Assembly (NCBI RefSeq): GCF_003352465.1
Contig: NZ_CP031153.1
Coordinates: 3,744,001 to 3,808,000, forward strand
DNA: 64,000 bases
Reading direction: 5' to 3'
Origin: Kordia sp. SMS9
Lineage (GTDB): Bacteria; Bacteroidota; Bacteroidia; Flavobacteriales; Flavobacteriaceae
Below are positions 35,606-45,100 of the stretch, piece after piece (within the stretch, counting starts at the first letter, position 1; each line of letters starts with the position of its first letter). The translations under genes and the position numbers were made by a program. Under the pieces are notes generated by a model that saw only the letters and a list, made by a program, of their open reading frames with translations, made no database searches and was not told the DNA's origin.

Positions 35606-36472
35606 TCAGCGCACACTGAGCGAAGTCGAAGCGAAGCTTTTCCGAAACCGCGTCGGAGTCAAACCCTTAATTTCCTTAAACTTCCGATTGAAATTTGAAA
35701 CATTAAAAAATCCGCAAGCAAACGCAATATCCGCAATGGACAATTGTGTTTTATTGGTCAAAAACTTACAGGAATTCTCAATTCTGACTTCCGTCAAAAA
35801 CCTAAAAAACGTTTTATTGGTGCGTTGTTTGAAATACTTGCAAAACGCATTTGGCGTCATATTGGCAATGGTAGCAACATCTTCCAACACAATCTTCTGA
35901 TCAAAATGATTCATCACAAACTCAAAAACCGCACTCATGCGTTTTCCTTCGTCGTTGGTATAGTTTTTAGTGTTGATGAATGAAGAAACCGTTTCATAAT
36001 CTGATGTCGTCAAAACTGAAAGCACCTCAAAAAAAGTAGCAAACTGTTGTATCGTAGTTTCGTGTAAAATTCGTTCAAACAAAGGTTGTATGAGACTTTG
36101 ATTCTCTAAAAATTTCACACCAAAATTGGCATCATATAATAATTGCTGTACTTTTTGAAGCTTTGGCAATGCGAAAAAACATTCACCAAAACTGGTATGT
36201 GTAAAAAATAGCGAAATCATATAGGAATCTTCTTCAAGAGAAGCATCAGACTTTAATACATGCGGCACGTTGCTTCCAAATAACAAGACATCATTCGATT
36301 GAAAATCGCGAATCGTATCACCTACAATAAACGTTCCTTTTCCCGAAATAATACACGAAAGTTGAATTTCTTCATGCTGATGCAATTGCTCATAAAACGT
36401 ACGTCCACGATCTTCTTGAACGATCAAAATATCGCTTTCGGCTTTCGGAATTTTAAACGGTAAAACTTTCAT
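35606..36472 (-). CDS. AraC-family regulator, probable regulator of hydroxyproline catabolism
   Basis: A 288-aa regulator with an N-terminal cupin-like sensor (about 1-150; HQHEEIQLSCIISGKGTFIV) and a C-terminal double helix-turn-helix (about 185-285; VLEDVATIANMTPNAFCKYFKQ, LSIADIAFACGFFNVSNFNRKFKEIKG). It is divergently transcribed from the hydroxyproline operon that starts at 36749, and between them lie tandem repeats that could be its binding sites. That makes it the best candidate for the pathway's activator, but no binding data can be inferred. Confidence 0.85.
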   Translation of the reverse strand: MKVLPFKIPKAESDILIVQEDRGRTFYEQLHQHEEIQLSCIISGKGTFIVGDTIRDFQSNDVLLFGSNVPHVLKSDASLEEDSYMISLFFTHTSFGECFFALPKLQKVQQLLYDANFGVKFLENQSLIQPLFERILHETTIQQFATFFEVLSVLTTSDYETVSSFINTKNYTNDEGKRMSAVFEFVMNHFDQKIVLEDVATIANMTPNAFCKYFKQRTNKTFFRFLTEVRIENSCKFLTNKTQLSIADIAFACGFFNVSNFNRKFKEIKGLTPTRFRKSFASTSLSVR

Positions 36473-36591
36473 GAAAGTAAATTCATATGTGAAAAATTAA
36501 TCTAAAATAATGTTTTAAAACAAAAATTAGGATAAAATAGTATCAAAATTGGATAATATCTACGATTTCTAAGAAATAGCACTTTTATACT

Positions 36592-36619
36592 TTTACACTT
36601 CGACAAGCTCAGTGTAAAC
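36592..36619. repeat. Interspersed hairpin repeat (cgacaagctcag type)
   Basis: tttacac and gtgtaaa (a 7-bp stem) enclose ttcgacaagctca. Relatives with the same core are at 30818-30837 and 35614-35631. Similar elements are scattered through many flavobacterial genomes. Confidence 0.5.
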
Positions 36620-36720
36620 AAATCGACAAAACAAATCGACAAAACAAATTGACAAAACAAATCGACAAAAACACAAATTGTCAAAACACAAATTGTCAAA
36701 ACACAAATTGTCAAAACACA
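36617..36720. repeat. Tandem repeats upstream of the hydroxyproline operon
   Basis: About four units of a 13-mer (acaaatcgacaaa, one with att) pass into about three units of a 15-mer (acacaaattgtcaaa). They fill most of the leader between the divergent AraC regulator and the first catabolic gene. They may be repeated activator sites or simply slippage products. Confidence 0.7.
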
Positions 36721-36748
36721 AATCAACAAACAACAAAACACAAAAAAT

Positions 36749-37669
36749 ATGACCATCAATTGGAAAGGTGTGATGCCAGCCGTCACGACAAAATTTACGA
36801 CTAGCGACACGCTCGATTTAGAAATGTTTGCAGTCAACATAAAGGCACAGTTAGAAGCAGGAGTACATGGAATCATTCTCGGTGGAACGCTCGGAGAAGC
36901 AAGTACACTAACGAATGATGAGAGACGTATTTTGGTACGCGAAACCGTTAAAATTGTCAATGGAAAAGTGCCTGTAATCATCAACGTTGCAGAACAATCT
37001 ACCGCTGTGGCAAAGGAAGTTGCGCAACATGCAAAAGAAGATGGCGCCAATGGTTTAATGATGTTGCCACCAATGCGCTACAAAGCTGACAGCAGAGAAA
37101 CAGTGGCGTATTTCAGAGCAGTTGCCCAAAGTACCGATTTGCCAATAATGATCTACAACAATCCTGTCGATTACGGAATTGAAGTAACCTTAGACATGTT
37201 TGACGAATTACTCAAAGATTGCCCAAACATTCAAGCTGTCAAAGAATCTACACGCGATATTTCGAACATTACCCGAATCAAAAATCGTTTTGGAGATCGC
37301 TTGGCGATTTTATGTGGTGTAGATACGCTTGCGCTAGAAAGTATGCTCATGGGCGCAGAAGGCTGGGTTGCAGGTTTGGTCTGTGCGTTTCCCGCAGAAA
37401 CTGTTGCGATTTACGCATTGGCAAAAGCTGGAAAAATTGACGAAGCCATTTCAATCTACCGATGGTTTTTACCAATATTGGAATTAGACATCAACACGAA
37501 ATTAGTACAAAACATAAAACTAGCGGAAGTTGCCACAGGAATTGGAACAGAAAACGTTCGCGAACCACGATTGCCACTAATCGGAGCAGAACGCGAACAC
37601 GTATTACAAATCATTAAAAATGGACTCGAAACACGTCCAACATTGCCAGATTATAAATTGTATCTTTAG
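36749..37669 (+). CDS. DapA-family lyase, probable 1-pyrroline-4-hydroxy-2-carboxylate deaminase
   Basis: A 306-aa class I aldolase-fold enzyme of the dihydrodipicolinate synthase family: substrate-loop GGTLGEAST, Tyr136 in IMIYNNPVDYG and the Schiff-base Lys165 in IQAVKEST. Context names the likely reaction: it is followed by an aldehyde dehydrogenase, a hydroxyproline epimerase and a FAD oxidase, the set that turns 4-hydroxyproline into 2-oxoglutarate. In that route a DapA-like enzyme deaminates and dehydrates pyrroline-4-hydroxy-2-carboxylate to 2-oxoglutarate semialdehyde. Lysine biosynthesis (true DapA) is the alternative, but the context speaks against it. Confidence 0.85.
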   Translation: MTINWKGVMPAVTTKFTTSDTLDLEMFAVNIKAQLEAGVHGIILGGTLGEASTLTNDERRILVRETVKIVNGKVPVIINVAEQSTAVAKEVAQHAKEDGANGLMMLPPMRYKADSRETVAYFRAVAQSTDLPIMIYNNPVDYGIEVTLDMFDELLKDCPNIQAVKESTRDISNITRIKNRFGDRLAILCGVDTLALESMLMGAEGWVAGLVCAFPAETVAIYALAKAGKIDEAISIYRWFLPILELDINTKLVQNIKLAEVATGIGTENVREPRLPLIGAEREHVLQIIKNGLETRPTLPDYKLYL

Positions 37670-37713
37670 CTTTGAGAATTGAGAATTTCGAAAATATAAC
37701 TGACAACCGAAAC

Positions 37714-39297
37714 ATGATTACTGGAAAAAACTATATAGGAAACTCGCTTTCCGCGAAAGGAAATATTGCGTATACAACTTTCAACCCAAAAACAAATACG
37801 GCTAACGAAAACGTATATACCGAAGCAACTTCGGAAGAAATTCAAGAAGCCGTAAATTTGGCTTCAGAAGCTTTTAAGGAGTTTAGAACGATTTCTGGCG
37901 CAAAAAAAGCAGCATTTTTAAATGCAATCGCAGATGAAATTTTAGCTTTGGATGATGAATTAGTCCAAACTTACATGTCAGAAACAGGTTTACCAGAAGG
38001 AAGAGCCAAAGGCGAACGCGGCAGAACCATCGGACAATTACGAACTTTTGCCAAACTCATTGAAGAAGGTTCTTGGGTAGAAGCACGGATTGATCCTGCA
38101 CAATCAGAAAGAACACCAAATCCGAGAGTCGATTTACGCAAAATGTTAGTTCCAATTGGACCGATTGTCGTTTTTGGCGCGAGTAACTTTCCGTTAGCCT
38201 ATTCTACGGCTGGTGGCGATACCGCTTCCGCATTGGCTTCTGGTTGTCCTGTTATTGTAAAATCGCATCCAATGCACGCTGGAACAGGTGAATTGGTAGC
38301 TTCGGCAATCGCGAAAGCAGTACAAAAAACGGGCATGCCAAATGGCGTATTTTCAAATCTAAACAGTAGCGGAATTGAAGTCGGACAAGAATTAGTTTCA
38401 CATCCAAAAGTAAAAGGCGTTGGATTTACAGGAAGTATTCGTGGCGGACGTGCTTTGTTCGATTTAGCTTCAAAACGAAAAGAACCCATTCCAGTATTTG
38501 CTGAAATGGGAAGTATAAATCCTGTGATTCTATTGCCAAAAGCATTGGAAAACAAAGGAGAATCTTGGGCAAAAACCTATGCAAAATCAATCACTTTAGG
38601 AACAGGTCAATTTTGCACAAATCCTGGATTAATTTTGGGAATACAAAGTGAAAGTTTGACTAATTTTATAAATGTTTTATCGGAAGAAATTGTACAAATA
38701 CAACCGCAATGTATGTTGCATCCAAACATTCACGCGGCGTATACAAACAATAAATTACAAGCACAAGATCAACACAATGTGACTACGGTGGCTGCAATTA
38801 CGGAAACGGTAACAGAAAACTATGCACAACAAGCAGTGGCAACAGTTGATGGAAAAGCATTCTTAGAAAATTCGACTTTACATGAAGAAGTTTTCGGTCC
38901 ATTTTCACTAGTGGTACAATGTAAAAATGCAGCGGAATTGGAAGCCATTATTGCAAACTTAGAAGGACAATTGACAGGAACAGTGATTTCTGAAGAAAAC
39001 GAAGTTTCTGACTATGATAACATTATAAAAGCACTATCTGACAGAGTTGGAAGAATCATTTTTAACGGCGTTCCCACTGGTGTGGAAGTTGTGCCTGCAA
39101 TGTTGCATGGTGGACCATATCCAGCGTCTACTGACAGTCGTTTTACGGCGGTTGGTAGAGATGCAATTAAACGTTGGGTGCGACCGTTTAGCTATCAAGA
39201 TTTTCCAAATGCACTCTTGCCAGATGCATTAAAGGACGAGAATCCATTAGGAATTCTTCGATTGGTAAATGATCAAGAAACAAAAGAAGCTTTGTAA
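37714..39297 (+). CDS. 2-oxoglutarate semialdehyde (2,5-dioxovalerate) dehydrogenase
   Basis: A 527-aa NADP-type aldehyde dehydrogenase. I choose ATG 37714 (MITGKNYIGNSLSAKG); the in-frame TTG at 37672 would add 14 residues without resemblance. Catalytic Glu264 is in FAEMGSINP and Cys301 in GTGQFCTNPG; FGASNFPLAYSTAGGDTASALASG belongs to the cofactor region and is typical of the ketoglutarate semialdehyde branch. The length (over 520 aa) fits that branch. It would finish the hydroxyproline route by oxidising the product of the upstream enzyme to 2-oxoglutarate for the TCA cycle. Confidence 0.9.
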   Translation: MITGKNYIGNSLSAKGNIAYTTFNPKTNTANENVYTEATSEEIQEAVNLASEAFKEFRTISGAKKAAFLNAIADEILALDDELVQTYMSETGLPEGRAKGERGRTIGQLRTFAKLIEEGSWVEARIDPAQSERTPNPRVDLRKMLVPIGPIVVFGASNFPLAYSTAGGDTASALASGCPVIVKSHPMHAGTGELVASAIAKAVQKTGMPNGVFSNLNSSGIEVGQELVSHPKVKGVGFTGSIRGGRALFDLASKRKEPIPVFAEMGSINPVILLPKALENKGESWAKTYAKSITLGTGQFCTNPGLILGIQSESLTNFINVLSEEIVQIQPQCMLHPNIHAAYTNNKLQAQDQHNVTTVAAITETVTENYAQQAVATVDGKAFLENSTLHEEVFGPFSLVVQCKNAAELEAIIANLEGQLTGTVISEENEVSDYDNIIKALSDRVGRIIFNGVPTGVEVVPAMLHGGPYPASTDSRFTAVGRDAIKRWVRPFSYQDFPNALLPDALKDENPLGILRLVNDQETKEAL

Positions 39298-39308
39298 AAA
39301 ATATTTTT

Positions 39309-39350
39309 GCTAAATGCTAAATGCTAAATGCTAAATGCTAAATGCTAAAT
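39309..39350. repeat. Heptanucleotide microsatellite, six copies of gctaaat
   Basis: Six exact, uninterrupted copies of a 7-mer end 4 nt before the epimerase start codon. Slippage would change the leader spacing, not the reading frame, of the gene that follows. Confidence 0.9.
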
Positions 39351-39354
39351 CATA

Positions 39355-40362
39355 ATGAAAAAAACGTTTTTTTGTATTGATGCTCATACTTGCGGAAATC
39401 CTGTGCGCGTTGTTGCTGGTGGCGGACCCAATTTAAAAGGTTTGAACATGAGCGAAAAACGACAGCATTTCTTGCAAGAATACGATTGGATTCGGAAAGG
39501 ACTGATGTTTGAACCGCGCGGACACGATATGATGAGTGGAAGCATTCTATTTCCACCGAGCAATCCTAAAAACGATTTCGGCATTCTATTTATAGAAACG
39601 TCGGGTTGTTTGCCCATGTGTGGACACGGAACTATTGGAACGATTACCATTGCCATAGAAGAAGGGTTGATCACGCCGAAAACAGCAGGGAAAGTGAAGA
39701 TGGAAGCACCAGCAGGTTTGGTGGAAATTGAATATCAACAAACCAATAAAAAAGTAGATTGGGTTCGGTTGACAAATGTTAAAAGTTATTTAGCCGCAGA
39801 AAACTTAACGGTAGATTGTCCCGAATTGGGAGAACTTACGTTCGATGTCGCTTATGGCGGAAATTACTATGCGATTGTGGATCCGCAAGCAAATTTCAGC
39901 GGAATTCACGACTTTACAGCGAGCAAAATTATTCAGTATTCACAAGTAGTTCGTGAGCGAATTAATGCAACATATCCAAATGTATTTGTGCATCCAGAAA
40001 ATGAAACCATTCGTGATGTTTCGCATGTATTGTGGACAGGAAATCCGTTAGATGAAACGTCTTCGGGAAGAAATGCCGTTTTTTATGGAGACAAAGCGAT
40101 TGATAGAAGTCCTTGTGGTACAGGAACTTCCGCGCGAATGGCACAATTGCACGCCAAAGGAAAATTAAAAGTAGGCGAGGCGTTTGTGCATGAAAGTTAT
40201 ATTGGCTCAAAATTTATTGGAAAAATCGTTGAAGAAACGATGTTAGACGGAAAACCTGCCATTATTCCAAGCATACAAGGTTGGGCAAAAATTTACGGTT
40301 ATAATACGATTATTATTGACGAAGAAGATGATCCGTATGCGCATGGGTTTCAGGTAATTTGA
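39355..40362 (+). CDS. 4-hydroxyproline epimerase (proline racemase family)
   Basis: A 335-aa cofactor-independent epimerase. The two catalytic Cys are present: Cys89 in PMCGHGTIG and Cys254 in DRSPCGTGTSAR. Two Cys indicate an epimerase or racemase; the dehydratases of this superfamily have Thr at the second place. It is expected to convert trans-4-hydroxy-L-proline to the cis-4-hydroxy-D form as the first step of the pathway encoded by this cluster. A six-copy heptanucleotide repeat sits directly before the start. Collagen or plant and algal glycoproteins would be the natural source of substrate. Confidence 0.92.
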   Translation: MKKTFFCIDAHTCGNPVRVVAGGGPNLKGLNMSEKRQHFLQEYDWIRKGLMFEPRGHDMMSGSILFPPSNPKNDFGILFIETSGCLPMCGHGTIGTITIAIEEGLITPKTAGKVKMEAPAGLVEIEYQQTNKKVDWVRLTNVKSYLAAENLTVDCPELGELTFDVAYGGNYYAIVDPQANFSGIHDFTASKIIQYSQVVRERINATYPNVFVHPENETIRDVSHVLWTGNPLDETSSGRNAVFYGDKAIDRSPCGTGTSARMAQLHAKGKLKVGEAFVHESYIGSKFIGKIVEETMLDGKPAIIPSIQGWAKIYGYNTIIIDEEDDPYAHGFQVI

Positions 40363-40424
40363 TTTTGATAGTATTGAGGTGTTAGTATTGAGAATTGAGT
40401 ATTGAGAGTTACTCTAATTGTCAC

Positions 40425-40494
40425 TTCGAGTGATTTTCGATAGAAAATAGTATCGAGAAGTACTTTGATTTTCTAAACTGTTCTCGATACACCA
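40425..40494. repeat. Interspersed intergenic repeat, type D/E (copy 2)
   Basis: acttcgagtgattttcgata is followed by tatcgagaagtac and ttctcgataca. It is the second copy of the element at 35448-35535 and has self-complementary parts. Confidence 0.55.
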
Positions 40495-40642
40495 AATCAT
40501 AGATTTGGCACTCGTACTAACGTTTGGAGTTGGATACACGTCAAGCTGAACTAGATTCAGGATCTTATTGTTTGATTTTGATAGGATTGAGATGTTAGTA
40601 TTGAGTATTGAAATATTTCAAACATCGTTATGTATAAGTAAT

Positions 40643-40666
40643 AGATTCCTGCCTTCGCAGGAATGA
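40643..40666. repeat. Interspersed intergenic repeat, type F (copy 2)
   Basis: agattcctgccttcgcagg with aatga; a short hairpin almost the same as that at 33341-33366. Confidence 0.55.
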
Positions 40667-40683
40667 AAAAAAGAATTATATAA

Positions 40684-41931
40684 TTGAAAAAAGAAGTTGT
40701 AATTATTGGTGGCGGTATTATTGGACTGTGTTGCGCGTATTACTTACAGCAAGACGGACACCAAGTGACCATTGTGGATAAAAGTGATCTGACTAATGGT
40801 GCTTCTTTTGTGAATGCAGGATATATTACGCCAAGTCACATCATACCCTTAGCAGCGCCAGGCATGATTACCAAAGGTTTGAAGTGGATGCTCAACGCGT
40901 CCAGTCCTTTTTATGTAAAACCACGATTGGAAGCTGATTTTTTACGATGGTCTTGGTTATTTAAAAAATCTGCCACAGCGAAACACGTTGAAAGATCGAT
41001 TCCTATTATTAAAGATATCAATTTGTTGAGTCGGGAATTGTATGCGGAGATGAAAAACTCAAACGATTTTGACTTTCATTTTGAACGAAAAGGCTTGTTG
41101 ATGTGTTATCAAACGGAGAAAGAAGGCGAAGCAGAGTGGAAAATGGGACAGCGTGCAATTGCAGAAGGCTTGAACGTTCAAAATTTAACTAAAGAAGAAG
41201 TCAAAACCTTAGAACCAAACGTTGATTTTAACATCAAAGGCGCTGTCTATTTTGATTCGGATGCACATACAACGCCAACTGATTTTATGCCGCAACTAAT
41301 CGCGCTGTTACAACAAAAAGGAGTTCAGTTTTATACGAATGATAGTATAACCGATCTACAGTTTTCGGACGGAAAAATTGTTTCTGTACAGACTCTGAAA
41401 CGAAATTTAAAAGCAGACGAATTTATACTTTCGGCAGGTTCATGGAGTTCATTTTTAGTGAAAAAATTGCAGGTACGAATTCCGCTCCAAGCGGGAAAAG
41501 GCTACCGAATAGACGTTCATGAAGATACAGGAATTACCATGCCTGCGATTTTAGCCGAAGCCAAAGTTGCGGTGACACCAATGCAAGGTTTTACGCGATT
41601 TGCTGGCACGATGGAAATTGGCGGCATTAATCATACAATCAATCAAAAACGCGTCAAAGCGATTGCAAAAGCTGCTGAAACTTTTTACAACGGATTGAAA
41701 ATTCCAGAAGAAGCTATAAAAAATGCTGATTGCGGATTGCGTCCGTGTTCGCCAGATGGTTTGCCGTATATTGGAAAGACTAAAAAATATAAGAATCTCA
41801 CAGTTGCTACAGGTCATGCCATGATGGGTTGGAGTTTGGGACCAGCTACGGGAAAATTAGTCAGCGAATTGATAGGCGAGAAGCCAACTTCGATGAAATT
41901 GGATGGTTTTGAAGTGGAGCGGTTTTCTTAA
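40684..41931 (+). CDS. FAD-dependent D-amino acid dehydrogenase, probable D-hydroxyproline dehydrogenase (TTG start)
   Basis: A 415-aa flavoenzyme of the DadA/DAO family. The frame starts at TTG 40684, giving MKKEVVIIGGGIIGLCCAYYLQ, a complete FAD-binding Rossmann motif at 5-15 with no room for an earlier start. The C-terminal GLRPCSPDGLPYIGKTKKYKN and ATGHAMMGWSLGPATGKLVSEL are the second FAD region. With the epimerase upstream it should oxidise cis-4-hydroxy-D-proline to the pyrroline that the DapA-like enzyme uses, completing the four-step route. It is separated from the epimerase by a 321-nt repeat-filled spacer, so it may be transcribed separately. Confidence 0.88.
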   Translation: MKKEVVIIGGGIIGLCCAYYLQQDGHQVTIVDKSDLTNGASFVNAGYITPSHIIPLAAPGMITKGLKWMLNASSPFYVKPRLEADFLRWSWLFKKSATAKHVERSIPIIKDINLLSRELYAEMKNSNDFDFHFERKGLLMCYQTEKEGEAEWKMGQRAIAEGLNVQNLTKEEVKTLEPNVDFNIKGAVYFDSDAHTTPTDFMPQLIALLQQKGVQFYTNDSITDLQFSDGKIVSVQTLKRNLKADEFILSAGSWSSFLVKKLQVRIPLQAGKGYRIDVHEDTGITMPAILAEAKVAVTPMQGFTRFAGTMEIGGINHTINQKRVKAIAKAAETFYNGLKIPEEAIKNADCGLRPCSPDGLPYIGKTKKYKNLTVATGHAMMGWSLGPATGKLVSELIGEKPTSMKLDGFEVERFS

Positions 41932-42105
41932 ATATTAGACTTCTATAGATTTTGATTCATCTTCGAATAGTTTCATTCTGTTTTTACATATAATTAATTA
42001 AATTTGTTTAACATTTATATTTAAATTATTTAGAGTCGCTAAAACATAGGGACTGTATTGCAACAACACTTATTTACTCTTAAATAGAGTGTTTACATTT
42101 AGTTT

Positions 42106-45100
42106 ATGAATTACAAAACTTTTATAATAGTAAGCATTGCATGTTTGTGTGCTTTGTTTTCCTTTGCTCAAAATTATACTGTTTCCAATTTTCAGAAGAT
42201 TAATGAATTAACAGGGAACTTCACGGGCAGTCTTGACGTGAATGATAATTTTGGTGTTTCGATAGCGCAAATAGGCGATTTAGATGGAAATGGAGTTACC
42301 GATTTTGCCGTTGGTGCTTTTAATGATGATGATGGAGGTACAAATTCAGGAGCGGTTTGGATTTTATTCATGGATGCTAACGACCAAGTAATTTCGCATA
42401 CTAAAATAAGTAGTACAAGTGGAAATTTCACGGGAGATTTAGATCCTAATGACGGATTTGGAGTTTCGGTTGCTTACTTAGGAGATTTAAACAGTGATGG
42501 TCTTATAGAATTGGCTGTCGGTGCAACCTATGATGGCGACGGAGGATTTTGGCATGGAGCGGTTTGGATTTTAAGTTTAAATTCTGATGGAACCGTAAAT
42601 TCGCACTCAAAAATAAGTGATACACAAGGTGGTTTTACGGGATTTATTAATGGAGATGCAGTTTTTGGTACCGATATAGAAAATATTGGGGATTTAAATG
42701 GAGATGGTATAGAAGATTTAGCAGTGGGTTCACGAAGAGATGCTGATGGAGGCTCGCGAAGAGGCGCAGTTTGGATTTTATTTATGAATGCTGATTTTAC
42801 TGTAAATAGTTTTCAAAAAATAAGTGATACACAAGGGAACTTTACAGCCATATTGGAATTTGAAGATTATTTTGGTGGATCTATTGTGAATGTAGGTGAT
42901 TTAGATCAAGATGGTGTTACTGATATTGTAGTAAGTGCATATCGAGATGATGATCAAATTATAAATTCGGGTAGCTTTTATGTATTGTTTTTAAATGCTG
43001 ATGGCACGGTAAAAGGATATCAAAAGGTATCGAATTCTGAAGGTGGACTGAATGGAATTATTAGTAACGGAGCTCTTTTTGGACGAATGATTGACGGTGT
43101 TGTAGATATTGATAACGACGGCAAAGTTGAAATTTTAGTGGGTGCATTGGGACAATTAAACCCAACGCAAATGAATCAAACAGGAGCTATATATCTTATT
43201 GAATTAAATTCGGATGGAACCGTCTCTGAAGAATATATGTATACGTTTGGTGAAAATTGTTTTGGAGGCGTATTAGAGAATGGTGATTTTTTCGGTGGTT
43301 CTGTTGCTGTTTGGAACGATGCAGGAACTTACCATTTTGCGATAGGAGCTTATAAAGATAGCGATACTGGGACCGATAAAGGAGCCGTTTGGATACTAGA
43401 ATTGGGAGCTCAGTTTTATAATGTTGTCGGCAGTCAAGATCCAACAGATTGTGCTACAGATAATGGAGAAATTACTATTGGGAATTTAGATCCTAATTCA
43501 ACCTATAACATTACATACGAAATGGATGGAAATCCTATCATGACAACTATGACATCGGATCTAAATGGCATGTTTGTATTAGCTGGACTATCTGCTGGCA
43601 ATTATACAAACATATCAGTGACAAACACTGCAACAAATTGCTTAGCAACTGTAAATGATGTAACGCTTAATGGAGTGAGTTTTGACGTCAATTTTACAAC
43701 GCAAATTCCAAGTGCTTGCGGTGCTTCTGACGGAAGTATTTCTTTGAGTAATTTAGTCACAAGCAATACGTATCAAATTACGTATTCGCTCAACGGTAAT
43801 TCTGTAAACTTAAATTTAAATGCCAACACTAGTGGCGAAATAGTATTGACTAATCTCTTAGGTGGAACATATACATCTTTTACGGTATTGGATACAAGTT
43901 CTAATTGTGAAGATGTACTTGGCGATATTTTTATAGCAGAACCAGTATTTCTACTGAATTTTACAGCGAGTATGACTTCTACTTGTGGTGCTTCTGATGG
44001 AACTATTCTGATTTCAAATTTGACACCAAATCAAGAGTATGTAGTTGATTATTTTTATGAATCAAATCAAGTTCAAAATATATACAATGCAAATGCTACA
44101 GGTGAAATAGTACTAACTGGATTAACTGCTGGATTGTACGAATTTATTATGGTAGTAGACACGCTGGCACCTTGTACGGACGGTATTGGGCAAATACTCA
44201 TAGAAAACGCAGCATTTACAGTTACACCAAGTTCTACAAATCCAAGTAGTTGTAATGCTTCTGACGGATCTATAATTTTTGAAGATGCAACCGCCAACGA
44301 AGCGTACACAATTACATACATTTTAAATGGAACTACCATAACAGCAAATATAAATTCGGATGCTTCTGGGACTTTACTTTTAACTAATTTAGGAATTGGC
44401 TTGTATGAAGCAATTGTAGTGGAAGAAGTTGCTACCAATTGTGTTACTACAATTGCTGATATTCTATTGGAAAACACTAATTTTTCAGTTACACCAAGTT
44501 CCACAAATCCAAGTAGTTGTAATGTTTCTGACGGATCTATAATTTTTGAAGATGCAACCGCGAATGAAGCGTACACAATTACATACATTTTAAATGGAAC
44601 TACCACAACAGCAAATATAAATTCGGATGCTTCTGGGACTTTACTTTTAACTAATTTAGGAATTGGCTTGTATGAAGCAATTGTAGTGGAAGAAGTTGCT
44701 ACCAATTGTGTTACTACGATTGCTGATATTCTATTGGAAAACCCAAGTTTTTCGGTTACACCAAGTTCCACAAATCCAAGTAGTTGTAATGTTTCTGACG
44801 GATCTATAATTTTTGAAGGAGTAACAGCTAATGAAGTGTATACAGTTTCATATACTTTCAACACAGAAACAATTACAGCTACAATACTTTCTGATAATCA
44901 AGGAGTTATTACTGTAGGGAATTTAGCTTTTGGAATCTATGCAGATATTACATTAATAGAAGACAATTCTGGATGTATGGCAATATTTTCTTTTCTAGAA
45001 CTTACCTGTGTACAGGAAATTGATGCTTGTTTCCAAGTGAGAAGATTTTTCACACCAAATGCTGATGGTTTCAATGATGTATGGCAATTAGAAAATGTCC

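Larger units (their letters stand above)
40363..40683. other. 321-nt spacer with interspersed repeats
   Basis: No gene is visible. It holds words such as agtattgag in several copies (about 40371-40410 and 40577-40612), a type D/E hairpin repeat at 40425-40494 and a type F repeat at 40643-40666. Similar words occur in the spacers near 29665, 33265 and 37672. Confidence 0.6.

Noticed and set aside
36617..36735. Possible CRISPR array
   Set aside because: The units are 13-15 bp without unique spacers and no cas gene is near; they are plain tandem repeats.
36502..37050. 182-codon minus-strand frame with ICVLTICVLTICV repeats
   Set aside because: It is the translation of the tandem DNA repeats and the complement of the DapA-like gene; not a protein-like sequence.
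44073..44864. 263-codon open frame on the minus strand
   Set aside because: It is antisense to the Ig-like repeats of the FG-GAP gene and is itself repetitive for that reason; it has no family resemblance.
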